Source: Oligoflexus sp. (lineage in GTDB: Bacteria > Bdellovibrionota_B > Oligoflexia > Oligoflexales > Oligoflexaceae). From it: DNA of 64,000 nucleotides. Made by a program: the position numbers and the translations under genes. The stretch is taken from assembly GCF_035712445.1 (NCBI RefSeq), contig NZ_DASTAT010000055.1, positions 1 through 64,000 on the forward strand, in the 5' to 3' direction. The stretch's first letter is position 1. Every line of letters starts with the position of its first letter. Shown in pieces: positions 23,155 to 32,260 of the stretch. The notes below the pieces were generated by a model. It saw only the letters and a program-made list of their open reading frames with translations. It made no database searches and was not told the origin of the DNA.

Positions 23155-24143
23155 GGCACCACCCTCCAGCGCGAGCCTGAAAGCGCCTGCTCCACCACGA
23201 ATAAAGCCAGAGCAGCCAGAAGGAAGACCCAGGCGATTTCTTCGCGTGGCCGGGGATCGTCCACGGCGGTGCGGGTTTTTTCAAGCTGATCGATGGTCGC
23301 ATAAACTTTCTGAAGGGTTTCGGTATCACTCGCCAGAAAAAATTTGCCGCCTGTGGAATCGGCGATGAACTTCATCAGCTCGGTATCCATTTTGAAGATG
23401 CGCTGCTGGTATTCAATTCCAAAAAAACCCTGGGTCGGATACGGCACCGGCCCATCGCTGCCGACACCGATCGCATAGACCTTGATGCCCAGGGTCCGCG
23501 CAGCCTCCACAGCGGATCTGGGGTCCATGGTGCCGGCCGTATTCGCGCCATCAGTCAAGAGAATAACGAGCTTGGATTTCGCATCCACATCTTTGAGACG
23601 CTTGACGGCGGTTGCCAGCGCATCACCAATAGCGGTTTCCGGGCCCGCCATTCCAATTTTCACCGGCTTCATGAATTCCATCAGCACCCGATGATCCAGG
23701 GTCAAGGGCGCCTGGGTGAAGGCCTGGCTGCCGAAGATCACAAGGCCGATGCGATCATCCGTGCGTTTTTGTATGAAGTCTTCGACCACATGCTTGACCA
23801 CCTCCAGCCGGTTCTGCCGTTTGCCATCGAGTTCGAAATCCATGGCCAGCATACTGTTCGAGGTATCAAGCACGAGCATGATATCAAGGCCTTCGACCTG
23901 TCTTTTGGTGTTGACGTCCATGACCTGAGGCCGCGCGGCGGCGAGGATGAGGCAGACCAGGAGCCCAAGGCGCAGAAGCTGAGGGAGGTTCAGCCAGATC
24001 ATGGGCGCCGAGCGCAAAGTTCGCAGGATGCCGACGGCGCCATAGCCGAAGCCGCTGCGTTTCCGCGGGCCGGATAGGATCATCCAGGCCAGAGGCAAAA
24101 GAAGGAGAAGCGTGAGCAGAACCCAGGGGTAAGCAAATCTCAT
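23151..24143 (-). CDS. BatA-like von Willebrand factor A domain membrane protein
   Basis: A 330-residue protein of the same layout as BatB. An N-terminal hydrophobic pair (WVLLTLLLLLPLAWMIL, LLRLGLLVCLILAAARP) is followed by a vWA domain with MIDAS motif VLDTSNSM and LLTDGANTAG, then a C-terminal TM (AWVFLLAALALFVVEQAL). Its start overlaps the DUF58 stop and its stop overlaps the BatB start, each by 4 bases, so expression is tightly coupled. It probably works with DUF58 and BatB in one inner-membrane assembly. The acidic and serine metal ligands are intact. Confidence 0.9.
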   Translation of the reverse strand: MRFAYPWVLLTLLLLLPLAWMILSGPRKRSGFGYGAVGILRTLRSAPMIWLNLPQLLRLGLLVCLILAAARPQVMDVNTKRQVEGLDIMLVLDTSNSMLAMDFELDGKRQNRLEVVKHVVEDFIQKRTDDRIGLVIFGSQAFTQAPLTLDHRVLMEFMKPVKIGMAGPETAIGDALATAVKRLKDVDAKSKLVILLTDGANTAGTMDPRSAVEAARTLGIKVYAIGVGSDGPVPYPTQGFFGIEYQQRIFKMDTELMKFIADSTGGKFFLASDTETLQKVYATIDQLEKTRTAVDDPRPREEIAWVFLLAALALFVVEQALSGSRWRVVP

Positions 24144-25018
24144 GAACGTTTTCGCGCTCCCATGCTCAGAAAACGGTGAAGGGCGTCGGCGGTATTATCC
24201 CGCGTGCTCATGCTCCAGACCGAGGCGCCGGCGCTTTCCATCGTGCGCTGCCAGAGTTTTTGCTCGGCCTCGCGCTGCCGCGGCCATTCGCCTTGGATCC
24301 AGGGATCACTGCTGTCCACCAGCACCTTCTGCCCGCTTTCCCGGTCCTGATACCAGACGAGCCCGGCATCCGGCAAAGCGCGTTCGGCGGGATCTTCGAT
24401 CTGCACGCAGACGAGTTCATGGCGGCGCGCGACCTGCTTCAGAGTTTTTTCATAGCCTTCTGTCTTGAAATCGGAGAGCACGATGGCGAGGCAGCGTCTT
24501 TTACGCAGCCGCATGAAGGATTTCAAAGCCCCGTCGAGATCGGTTTTCTGGCCCTGCGCCTTATGCGTCAGGATACTGCGAATAATGGACCAGACGTGGG
24601 CCCGACCTTTGCTGGGCGGAATGAAAAGTTCGGTATGATCAGAAAATACGAGGAGGCCCACCTTGTCCTGCCGCCGAATGGCAAGAAAGGCGAGCACGGC
24701 CGCGAGTTCCGCGACCATCTCGTGTTTGGCACGCGCCGAGCTGCCGAAGAAGAGGGACGAGCTGACATCGACCAGAAGCATCAGCGTCATCTCACGCTCT
24801 TCCCGGAAGAGCTTCACAAAGGGTTGACCCATCCGCGCGGTGACGTTCCAATCGATGCTGCGAATTTCATCGCCGACCTGATATTCACGCACCTCATCGA
24901 ATTCCCAGCCGCGACCTTTGAAAGCGCTTTTGTACTCGCCGAGCAAAATTTCACTGGCCAGATGCCCGGCCTTCAATTCCAAACGACGAATGCGACTCAA
25001 AAGCTCGGGTGCCAGCAA
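24140..25018 (-). CDS. DUF58 domain protein
   Basis: A 292-residue soluble protein with the DUF58 signature: SIDWNVTARMGQPFVKLF near residue 75, then a vWA-like core VDVSSSLFFGS and LSDFKTEGYEK. DUF58 proteins pair with MoxR ATPases and BatA/BatB; they are thought to be chaperone-type adaptors, but the mechanism is unsettled. The start is a TTG 3 bases after the SppA stop with GAGG upstream. The absence of moxR in the operon is notable, so the ATPase may be encoded elsewhere. Confidence 0.9.
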   Translation of the reverse strand: MLAPELLSRIRRLELKAGHLASEILLGEYKSAFKGRGWEFDEVREYQVGDEIRSIDWNVTARMGQPFVKLFREEREMTLMLLVDVSSSLFFGSSARAKHEMVAELAAVLAFLAIRRQDKVGLLVFSDHTELFIPPSKGRAHVWSIIRSILTHKAQGQKTDLDGALKSFMRLRKRRCLAIVLSDFKTEGYEKTLKQVARRHELVCVQIEDPAERALPDAGLVWYQDRESGQKVLVDSSDPWIQGEWPRQREAEQKLWQRTMESAGASVWSMSTRDNTADALHRFLSMGARKRS

Positions 25019-25021
25019 GGT

Positions 25022-26920
25022 TCAGTCCTCCGCGGCACGGCCAAGGCCAGGACGGGCGTCCCAACGCAGAGCACCGGGCCAGTAAGCAAGGGTTTGCCCG
25101 GATTCCAAAAGGTCCGTGGCGTGTTTCAGCTTATCCAGACCAAGGGGAAGTTCAACGCGACTTTTCCAGGGAAAGAAGGATTCGCTGTCCTGGAGCGTGC
25201 TGAGGCATTCACCGATGCTGCCGCTGCGAATGCAGTCGAGCAGATTCTTCGGTGCCGGTTGATATTCTTCCAGCGAATAGAATTTATCGGGATCGAGCTT
25301 CGCGAGTTCCTTGGCGGCGCGCACGGCTTCATGGAATCCACCGAGGCGATCCACGAGGCCAAGTGTCAGGGCATCGGCTCCGGTATAGACGCGGCCTTCC
25401 GCGATCTGATAGATGCGCTCGGGAGCCTGCTTCCGTCCTGCGGCGACTTTCTGCACGAAGGTGTCGTAGGTTTCCTTGATCGAGTTGCGAATCAATTCCT
25501 TGTCGGCTTCGCTGCTTTTGGTGGCGAAGTTCAGATAGTCCTTGCGATCGGACGCTGTCACCATGTGAAAGTTCACGCCCCATTTTTCCGCGACCTTAAG
25601 GCCCTTGGGCATGCCGCCGATCACACCGATGGAACCTGTGATGGTCGTAGGTTCGGCCACGATCATGGTCGCTGGCGCGGCGATGTAGTATCCGCCTGAT
25701 GCCGCGACCGCACCCATAGATACCACGACGGGTTTCTTCTCGGAAAGCTTCCGCACCTCGTCCCAGATCAGATCCGATGCGAGGGCTGAACCACCAGGGC
25801 TATCAATGCGCAGGACCACGGCTTTCACATCATCTTCCTTGGCCGCCCACTGCAGTTCCTCGATCATGTGATCGGGTGCGATCTGGTCGCTGTTGCTGCG
25901 GGTGCTATTGACGATCTCGCCTTCCGCGCGAATCAAAGCGATGGCTTCCGGCCCTTTGGTCACACGGGGTTCATCCAGCTGACCGGAACCCTGCAGGTAG
26001 GCGCGCAGCTCGACAAAACGCTGGGCTTTGGTGGCGTTTTTGATTTCGTCCAACCAGGCCGGCAAATAACCCACGCGATCGACGAGGCCTTCTTTCAACG
26101 CTTCCTGACTCGTAAAGAAAGAGCGCTTCAGCCAGCCGTTCACTTCCGCCACGGAGTGCTTACGGTTGTTAGCGATCGCGGTTGCGACTGTGCCGCGCAG
26201 CGAGGCTTCCAAGGCTCCGTACATTTCCAAAGTTTCGGGCGACGGCGCATCCTGAACGAAGGCTTCCATCGCGGACTTGAATTTACCGGCTTTTACGACT
26301 TCAAACTGCAGACCCAGTTTATCGAGAGCCGATCCAAAATAAGCGAGCTGGAACGCAGGCCCGGTGATCGTGAGCCCACCCAGCGGCGTCAGGCTGATTT
26401 GATTGCCGGCCGACGCGATGTAATAGAGCGCGGTATCACCATCGTTGAGGCTCACATACAGAGGCTTTTGACTGGCGCGATAGGCATCGAGGGAACGCCG
26501 CAGCGCGGTCATCGTGCTGAAGCTGCCGCCGGTGTTCGTGATATCGAGCAGGACGCCCTGGACGCGGGCATCTTCCGCCGCGCGGCGCAGAGCGGTCTGC
26601 AGATCCATGAGCGAGACAGGGACGGTCTCGTTGAAGAGAGATCCGAAGAAGCGATCGCTTTCATCGAGTGTGTAGGCCACGATCGGGCGATCGAGTTTTA
26701 AATGGAGGATGGATTGTTCGATCTCCGTATTGGCTGCCTGCGTGGCCTTGACTGATTTCATGCTGGAGCCTTCGTCCCGCATGGCTTTATATATGAAAAC
26801 CCCAAGGAGGATCCCAAGCACTGTGACCATGAGTCCGACCAGGGCCAAATATGATGTGATAATGACAAAGAGGCTGCGGAACAGCCTGCCAAGAAAACCG
26901 CTATTTTTACCGTCACCCAT
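25022..26920 (-). CDS. sppA: Signal peptide peptidase SppA, long (67-kDa) type
   Basis: About 632 residues from the ATG at 26920. An N-terminal TM helix (SYLALVGLMVTVLGILLGVF) is followed by two tandem ClpP-like halves. The catalytic lysine lies in KAGKFKSAMEAF (K215 from this start) and the nucleophile in AVAASGGYYIA (S408). These positions are close to K209/S409 of the E. coli enzyme, which supports this start over the longer frame. SppA degrades cleaved signal peptides and membrane fragments. Being first in a run with DUF58, BatA, BatB and TPR genes (gap of 3 bases) suggests a shared membrane quality-control role. That link is inferred. Confidence 0.94.
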   Translation of the reverse strand: MGDGKNSGFLGRLFRSLFVIITSYLALVGLMVTVLGILLGVFIYKAMRDEGSSMKSVKATQAANTEIEQSILHLKLDRPIVAYTLDESDRFFGSLFNETVPVSLMDLQTALRRAAEDARVQGVLLDITNTGGSFSTMTALRRSLDAYRASQKPLYVSLNDGDTALYYIASAGNQISLTPLGGLTITGPAFQLAYFGSALDKLGLQFEVVKAGKFKSAMEAFVQDAPSPETLEMYGALEASLRGTVATAIANNRKHSVAEVNGWLKRSFFTSQEALKEGLVDRVGYLPAWLDEIKNATKAQRFVELRAYLQGSGQLDEPRVTKGPEAIALIRAEGEIVNSTRSNSDQIAPDHMIEELQWAAKEDDVKAVVLRIDSPGGSALASDLIWDEVRKLSEKKPVVVSMGAVAASGGYYIAAPATMIVAEPTTITGSIGVIGGMPKGLKVAEKWGVNFHMVTASDRKDYLNFATKSSEADKELIRNSIKETYDTFVQKVAAGRKQAPERIYQIAEGRVYTGADALTLGLVDRLGGFHEAVRAAKELAKLDPDKFYSLEEYQPAPKNLLDCIRSGSIGECLSTLQDSESFFPWKSRVELPLGLDKLKHATDLLESGQTLAYWPGALRWDARPGLGRAAED

Positions 26921-27200
26921 GCAAAGGTCCCGTCCGAACTGGGGTGTCTCGCCCGGCCCTCCCTTGGGACGAAGTCGAAACATCGCGTCTGACCGATCAG
27001 TGTAGCGATGTTTTCTGAAAAAAAAAACCAAAGGCCGCGAGGCCGGGGTCCATGCGGACCCTAAACCCAGGCTGGGGGACCTTGAACCAGCGGCTGAGGA
27101 TCTTGCGCAAACGACTGGGGCATGTCATCATGCAGCTTCCGGGCTGATGGACAGGGCCCGGCACGCCGGCCGAGAGTCGGAATAAGAGGAGACGGAAAGA

Positions 27201-27971
27201 ATGCAGGACACCTTGCCGGAACATCCCAGCGAACTCTGGGAAAAAAATCCCGTGGTCGCAGCGGCGATGCTCGGGGCTCTTCGCGAGAATCCCCAAACCC
27301 GGGATCTCCAGGAGCAGCAGCGTATCATGCTGGTCGAGCGAGCCTTGCGCGATCAATGCCGTGGCGATCACGCCTGGCTTTCCAAATGGGTGCCACGCCT
27401 TCAGGCGGGTGAAAATATTCTGCTCGATTCCCAGGCCCCAGCAGCGGCCACGACCAGCGCAGCCCCAGACCCGTCGGGCAAATCAGGCGACAAAAAAGCG
27501 GAGAAGGGACCGCCTGAGATCACCGTCTCCCAGCCGACTCAGGTGACAAGTCAGGACGAGCTCGATGACCTTCTTGAAATGCATCGGCATTGGATCAAGC
27601 AGGTGCTGGAACCCGGACTGGACCTTGGACCTGGACGCGCGAACCTGAAAGGTTCCGACCTCAGAGCCTTCAATCTGGAAGGGGCAGATCTGCGCGCGGC
27701 TCGTTTGGAGCATTGCAATCTGAGCGGCGTCTCGCTCATGGGCGCGAATCTCGCTGGAGCCAATCTTGCCGGAGCCAATCTGGAAGGCGCTTCCTTGGAA
27801 CGGGCCCGATTGCGTCGCGCAAACCTTACCGGCGCGAACTTAAAAGGCGCCAATCTCAGTAAGGCCGACGTGCGTCATATTCAATGGAAAGGCGTAACGA
27901 TCGACGGGGCCGATTTCACCGATGCTCTCGGCGCTCCGGAAATCCCTTCAGGCGGCACTATCGAGGCTTGA
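27201..27971 (+). CDS. Pentapeptide-repeat protein
   Basis: A 256-residue protein. Residues 1-65 are helical. Residues 75-115 form a disordered Ala/Pro/Lys linker. From about 140 to 245 there are roughly 20 pentapeptide units of A(D/N)LxG type (GANLAGANLAGANLEGAS), which form a right-handed four-sided beta helix. Such domains mimic DNA (as Qnr/MfpA against gyrase) or serve as scaffolds; most are unassigned. GAGGAG precedes the ATG and a strong terminator follows, so it is monocistronic. The specific partner is unknown. Confidence 0.9.
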   Translation: MQDTLPEHPSELWEKNPVVAAAMLGALRENPQTRDLQEQQRIMLVERALRDQCRGDHAWLSKWVPRLQAGENILLDSQAPAAATTSAAPDPSGKSGDKKAEKGPPEITVSQPTQVTSQDELDDLLEMHRHWIKQVLEPGLDLGPGRANLKGSDLRAFNLEGADLRAARLEHCNLSGVSLMGANLAGANLAGANLEGASLERARLRRANLTGANLKGANLSKADVRHIQWKGVTIDGADFTDALGAPEIPSGGTIEA

Positions 27972-28005
27972 TACGCTGCCACGTAATTACGGATTACGAA
28001 ACAAT

Positions 28006-28034
28006 ATCCGCAGCTTGGCCTGCGGATTTTTTTT
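28006..28034 (+). terminator. Intrinsic terminator after the pentapeptide-repeat gene
   Basis: ATCCGCAG (28006-28013) pairs with CTGCGGAT (28020-28027) over a 6-base loop, followed by a run of eight T. Confidence 0.92.
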
Positions 28035-28216
28035 GCAGTTCGGCCTGCCAGTCAAGTGTTCTTAACTCAAAATCGATAGCTGTGAGGACCCGGAATTCCC
28101 CCCGGGCGCTATGAACGCTTTGTTTCGCTCGTCGGCGTTCTGCTCAATTCGTGGGCAACAAGAAATGCGACGCTTGAGATCGCGATCCGGACGTCAATCC
28201 GAGGCTGGAGCATCCA

Positions 28217-28235
28217 TTTGAAATCGGATTTCAAA
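28217..28235. promoter_or_regulatory. 19-bp perfect palindrome
   Basis: TTTGAAATC (28217-28225) and GATTTCAAA (28227-28235) are exact complements around a single central G. This is the shape of a homodimeric repressor site. No regulator gene is adjacent. Confidence 0.5.
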
Positions 28236-28345
28236 CACGAGCGTGGTCTGCTCGACTTTTTGCGCATTCGTGCGCGCTGCTGTTGGAATTTGATATCGAA
28301 CCGGGCGCCCTGGGCAACATCTTCAATTCCACGGCACGCCGAGCC

Positions 28346-28372
28346 TTCTGCAGGGAAACAGACCCTGCAGAA
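28346..28372. repeat. 10-bp inverted repeat, stable hairpin
   Basis: TTCTGCAGGG (28346-28355) pairs perfectly with CCCTGCAGAA (28363-28372) over a 7-base loop. No T-tract follows on either strand, so it is not an ordinary terminator. Confidence 0.65.
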
Positions 28373-28424
28373 TTCTGGAGTCAATCGTTTTATGCATGAT
28401 ATCGACATCGCGCAGTATTTTTCC

Positions 28425-28453
28425 TTTCGCCGTTCCTATTCTCTTTATACAAT
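28425..28453 (+). promoter_or_regulatory. Possible promoter of the small PilZ gene
   Basis: TTTCGC (28425-28430) and TACAAT (28448-28453) are spaced by 17 bases, within TTTATACAATAT. The leader would be about 160 bases. Confidence 0.4.
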
Positions 28454-28621
28454 ATCGGGAACGGATGGACTTGAATTCAGCTACGGAACGGACATCGAGT
28501 TCAGCCACTCGCCGTTCACGAGCCATGGGGCGATGCGCTCTCAAAGTCCTTCGGTGAGCAAAGTCAATGAGTTCCCGCTGATTGGTGGATTCGGAATGCA
28601 ACTGAAAAGGGAGTGAGTCGT

Positions 28622-29014
28622 ATGTCGGATAGTGCAGCGAAAATTCGCGACAAGCGGGTCAAGCCTCGTTTTAAAATTCAGGTGCACGCACGGATCAAAG
28701 CCCAGCTGATCGGCAGTTCGAGCAAATTTCCCTTCGTCACGGAAAACATCTCGGAGTCGGGCCTGCTCGTCAACCACGAGCCCATGTCACGTCATGCTTT
28801 CAATAAGCACTCGATCCTGGAAGTATGGGTCAGCAATGATGCAGGCGAGGAAATTTACTTCTTCGCCAAGTATGTGCGAAAAGCCAGCGAATCATCCTTT
28901 GCGATCAAGATCATTGATATAGATGGCGCGAATTCCAAAAAATACCAGGACTTCATCGATGCGCATCGCAGTGAAGCGATTTCCGATGATAGCCCTGAGG
29001 ACGACAAGAACTAG
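28622..29014 (+). CDS. Single-domain PilZ-like protein
   Basis: A 130-residue protein. The PilZ pattern is KRVKPRFKIQVHARI near residues 12-26 and ENISESGLLV near 45-54. Compared with canonical RxxxR...(D/N)xSxxG, the second motif is complete (NISESG) and the first is present as R-V-K-P-R. c-di-GMP binding is plausible but less sure than for the protein at 16654. The ATG at 28622 is chosen for the AAGGGAG site; a GTG three codons upstream is possible. Its stop lies one base from the stop of the convergent 7TM kinase gene. Target unknown. Confidence 0.82.
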   Translation: MSDSAAKIRDKRVKPRFKIQVHARIKAQLIGSSSKFPFVTENISESGLLVNHEPMSRHAFNKHSILEVWVSNDAGEEIYFFAKYVRKASESSFAIKIIDIDGANSKKYQDFIDAHRSEAISDDSPEDDKN

Positions 29015-29015
29015 C

Positions 29016-31673
29016 TCACGCGCTCAAAGCCACCCGCTCTCCATGAAATTGGATCCAATCCCGCTGCGGCAGGCGAAGTCGCAGGCGGAAGGCCACAAAG
29101 TTCTGCGCGGCCTCGCCCAGGATCACCGAAATATCTCCGCCTTCTTTTCGGAGCGTATCACGAACAGCGGAAAGCCCAAGACCACGGCCGGATATGGACG
29201 ACACCGCATCGCGGGTCGACAGCTCGGGCACGAAAATCAGCTCCGCCACGTTCTGAGCGGAGGCCGTCGCAGCCAGGAGCCCAAGCTTCTGGCCTTTGGC
29301 TCGAAGAGCTTGCAAATCGAGGCCGGCACCGTCGTCTGAAAAATCCAGATAGCATTGCCCGTCCTCGATGAAGGCATGAGCCTGAAGGCTTCCTTTGGGG
29401 TTCTTGCCCTTCCGAGTGCGCGTATCAGCCGTTTCCAGGCCGTGGTCCAGACTATTCCGCACGAGATGGCTCAAAGCCCCGGTGAGCGCATCATGTCCAT
29501 ACTGCGTGAGCCCGATGCCGCTGGCGTCGATCGTGATGTGCGGACTGGGTTTTCCCAGTTCAGTCGCGAGGCGGTGCACCGCTTTCAGACTTTGCGCCAG
29601 AACTTCGTCCAGCGGAAGGAAGACCGCCCTTTCCAGAGTTTTCAGCTGCTTTGTCGTGCCTTGGGTCAGATCCTGAACCAGCCCATGGATAGCTTCAATG
29701 GGCAGCTCGACGGCCTCGTTCACTCCCAGGCGCCGCCCCAGTTTTTCGACGGCGATGCTGCGATATCGTGCGATCAAAGCCTCCAGTTGCGTCAGCTGCT
29801 CCTTGAGTTCAGGAAGTCTTTGCTGCTGGGATCTATCCTCCAGCTTATGACAAAGGTCAGCCACCTCATCAAGGTCGAGGGATCGGGCTGTGCCCTTCAG
29901 CGTATGGAGGTTCAATTTCAGGATGTGCAGCTCATCGCAGTCGTGAAGCAAGTGCGTCGCCTGGCGCAGGAAGCTATGAAAGCGGGCCGGCGGAACATCC
30001 AGGATTTTCTTGATGATCGCGAGGTCCCGCCTTTGCGCTTCGGCCTCGGATTCCAGCGCCAGAAGCCGCGTGCTATCGTGAACGGTCACCAGGATTTTCT
30101 CGACCCGTTGATCGTCCTGACAAACCGGGTTCCACGAAAGGCTATAGACCCGCTTCTCTCCTTCCCATTCGGTCACCATCTGCTCGATGAAGACCTGCCG
30201 ATTCAATTCAAAATTCAAAAGGTCCTCGCCAATGGCATGGGAAAGTGCCGCGCGGATCTGATCCTTTCTATCATCGGACAAAAGCGCGTGATCAAACAGC
30301 ACGGAAAGCGCAGGCTCGCCCGCAATATGGCTCCTGTGGAAGAGGGATTCGACGGATCTGGAATAATCCTTATGGATCGACTGATCCGCCGTGATCGAAA
30401 AGACCCCAAGAGGGATGTGCTCCATGATCGAGCGGATGTCGCGGGTCTTCCGCATGACCTCCTCTTCAACGTGTTCGATCTGATAGGCGAGCTGATCGTT
30501 GGCCTGCTTAAGACCCATGCGCAGCTGATGCAGGCGATCGGCCAGAGCGAACGAGAGGATGGTCACTTCAAAGAGGGCTCCGATCTGTACACTTTTTTCC
30601 ACCACGAAATTCGAGTTGATAAAGCCGAGGGACATCAGGGCGAAGATGATGATTCCCAGCAGAAGCGAGATCCAGGCCGCGGCATAGAAGTAGGCTTCCC
30701 GCTGCTTCCGCAGAACGCCCCTTATCGTCGTGGTGATGAGGAGCAACGAGGTGAACGCGCTCAGAACGGTGTAGCTGATGCCGACGACATTATAGGGCAG
30801 TAGGAAGACCAGGACGAAAGACAGGAGCAGCGGCACTATCATGAAGCGCATCAGTCGATGAATGACAGGATCGTGCGTCCCCAAAGTCATGAAGTAATCG
30901 ACGAACAAAAGTCCGGAGACATTCGCCCCGACTATGGACATCAGCGTGATCTTATTGCTCCAGAAGGCCGAATCGGTAAAGAAATAGCGCAGCAGCATGC
31001 CCCCTTCCCCACCCACATAGATTCCAACGCAGATGACGAAAAGCGAATAGAAGAGATAGCTGAGGCTGCGGGTCGAAAGGAACACGAACATGTTGTAGAA
31101 AACCATGATGCCAATACCGCCGAAATAAAGACCGTTCAGCATCAGTGCATCCTGCTGGGCCTCGCGGAACTCTTCGGGTTCCCACACTTTGACGGGAAAG
31201 CGGATCGGGCTGTCCGTACTTATTTTCGCGTAAACCCTCAGGATCGATCCGGCCGGAATCGTCAGGGGAAAGGCAAAGTTGATGTGATTGATGGGCCGCA
31301 GCGTCTGCGGCAGCTGGGTGCCCACCGTGAAACGCGACAGCACCTGAGCCCGTTCATCGACGGCATAAAACTCGACTCGTTCCAAACGAGGATAGGCGAT
31401 TTCAAAAATGAAAGGGGTATCCCGGTTGCTGGTATTATGAACCAGGGCCCGAAACCAGTGTACACGCGGGCTGAAGCCGAGGCTGGGACGAAAGCTCTGC
31501 GTTTCTTTCATGGCGTCCGGGGGAAGCTGCAGGACCTCGTCGATGGATAAGGGCTGCTCTTCGATCCAATAGGCAAGCCCGCCTCCGCCGAGGATCACGG
31601 GAAAGTCTTCCGACCATCCACGGTTCGACCACAGACACGCGACAAAAAAAAGCAAACCCATAAAGCTTCGCAT
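29016..31673 (-). CDS. 7TMR-DISM sensor kinase with Hpt domain and CheA-like ATPase
   Basis: An 885-residue membrane protein. A signal peptide is followed by an extracytoplasmic DISM domain (about 25-170), seven TM helices (about 180-375), a coiled coil and a PAS-like region (about 380-540). An Hpt domain carries H590 in LNLHTLKGTARSL. A CheA-type HATPase (about 735-875) has VRNSLDHGLE, DDGAGLD and GRGLGLSAV. No HisKA dimerisation domain is seen; the ATPase should phosphorylate the Hpt histidine as in CheA. This makes it a membrane-bound CheA analogue without a P5/CheW domain. No partner receiver is adjacent. The DISM domain usually senses carbohydrates or other small ligands; the ligand is unknown. 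Confidence 0.9.
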   Translation of the reverse strand: MRSFMGLLFFVACLWSNRGWSEDFPVILGGGGLAYWIEEQPLSIDEVLQLPPDAMKETQSFRPSLGFSPRVHWFRALVHNTSNRDTPFIFEIAYPRLERVEFYAVDERAQVLSRFTVGTQLPQTLRPINHINFAFPLTIPAGSILRVYAKISTDSPIRFPVKVWEPEEFREAQQDALMLNGLYFGGIGIMVFYNMFVFLSTRSLSYLFYSLFVICVGIYVGGEGGMLLRYFFTDSAFWSNKITLMSIVGANVSGLLFVDYFMTLGTHDPVIHRLMRFMIVPLLLSFVLVFLLPYNVVGISYTVLSAFTSLLLITTTIRGVLRKQREAYFYAAAWISLLLGIIIFALMSLGFINSNFVVEKSVQIGALFEVTILSFALADRLHQLRMGLKQANDQLAYQIEHVEEEVMRKTRDIRSIMEHIPLGVFSITADQSIHKDYSRSVESLFHRSHIAGEPALSVLFDHALLSDDRKDQIRAALSHAIGEDLLNFELNRQVFIEQMVTEWEGEKRVYSLSWNPVCQDDQRVEKILVTVHDSTRLLALESEAEAQRRDLAIIKKILDVPPARFHSFLRQATHLLHDCDELHILKLNLHTLKGTARSLDLDEVADLCHKLEDRSQQQRLPELKEQLTQLEALIARYRSIAVEKLGRRLGVNEAVELPIEAIHGLVQDLTQGTTKQLKTLERAVFLPLDEVLAQSLKAVHRLATELGKPSPHITIDASGIGLTQYGHDALTGALSHLVRNSLDHGLETADTRTRKGKNPKGSLQAHAFIEDGQCYLDFSDDGAGLDLQALRAKGQKLGLLAATASAQNVAELIFVPELSTRDAVSSISGRGLGLSAVRDTLRKEGGDISVILGEAAQNFVAFRLRLRLPQRDWIQFHGERVALSA

Positions 31674-31741
31674 GGAAAAATCCCGGCTTTAAGAATGAAT
31701 GCTTCATCTTATCATAGGGGAACGGGACGCTCACAGAGGGG

Positions 31742-32188
31742 TTAAGCCCCAAGGTCCCGCGACATGGTAATATGCTGGATGCCTTCCTCCAGAAACACAG
31801 CCCCTTCGCTGACAAAACCGAATTTCTGATAGAACTTTTCCAGGTAAAGCTGCGCGGCCATCGTCAGGTGACAGCGGCCCAGCTCCCGGGCTGCGAGCTG
31901 CAAAAGTTCATGCATAAGGGCCTCGCCGTGCCCTTGGCCGCGGAAGTCAAGACGGGTCAGGACACGCCCGATTTTATAGGTGCCCGCCGTATTCCCGGGA
32001 ATCACCCGCAGATAGGCGACCAGTTCCTCGCCCTTCCAGCCGCTCAGATGATAGCTTTGAAAATCCTTGCCATCCGCATCCACATAACGAATCTTCTGAT
32101 CGACGACAAAGACTTCCTGCCGAGCCTTGAGGATCGCGTAAAGTTCCCGCTTCGACAGGGTTTCCATGGTTTGCCAACGCCATTCCAC
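31742..32188 (-). CDS. elaA: ElaA-type GNAT family N-acetyltransferase
   Basis: A 148-residue protein. I start at the GTG at 32188 because GGAAGAGG precedes it and the ElaA family begins with a short xEW segment, as here (VEWRWQTMETLSKRELYAIL). Other family features are QEVFVVDQKIRYVDADGKD, the acetyl-CoA loop RVLTRLDFRGQGHGEALM (the RGxGxG/A form), and QLYLEKFYQKFGF. GNAT enzymes transfer acetyl from acetyl-CoA to amines; the ElaA substrate is not established. It follows the kinase gene region on the same strand but with a separate start. Confidence 0.88.
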   Translation of the reverse strand: MEWRWQTMETLSKRELYAILKARQEVFVVDQKIRYVDADGKDFQSYHLSGWKGEELVAYLRVIPGNTAGTYKIGRVLTRLDFRGQGHGEALMHELLQLAARELGRCHLTMAAQLYLEKFYQKFGFVSEGAVFLEEGIQHITMSRDLGA

Positions 32189-32260
32189 CAGGGCCTCTTC
32201 CTTTCCCAATAAAAAAATCCAGGCCGAGGATCACCTCGCCCTGGACTTCTACCAGAAATC

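Larger units (their letters stand above)
28035..28424. other. Non-coding region with several inverted repeats
   Basis: About 390 bases without a convincing gene; open frames here lack ribosome binding sites. Two notable symmetric elements are listed separately (28217-28235 and 28346-28372). A weaker CCCGG/CCGGG hairpin lies at 28089-28106. This could be a long leader for the PilZ gene or an unrecognised RNA. Confidence 0.5.

Noticed and set aside
28109..28616. Two overlapping frames on opposite strands upstream of the small PilZ gene
   Set aside because: Neither has a start signal, and both are rich in rare-looking residue runs. The region contains symmetric DNA elements instead.
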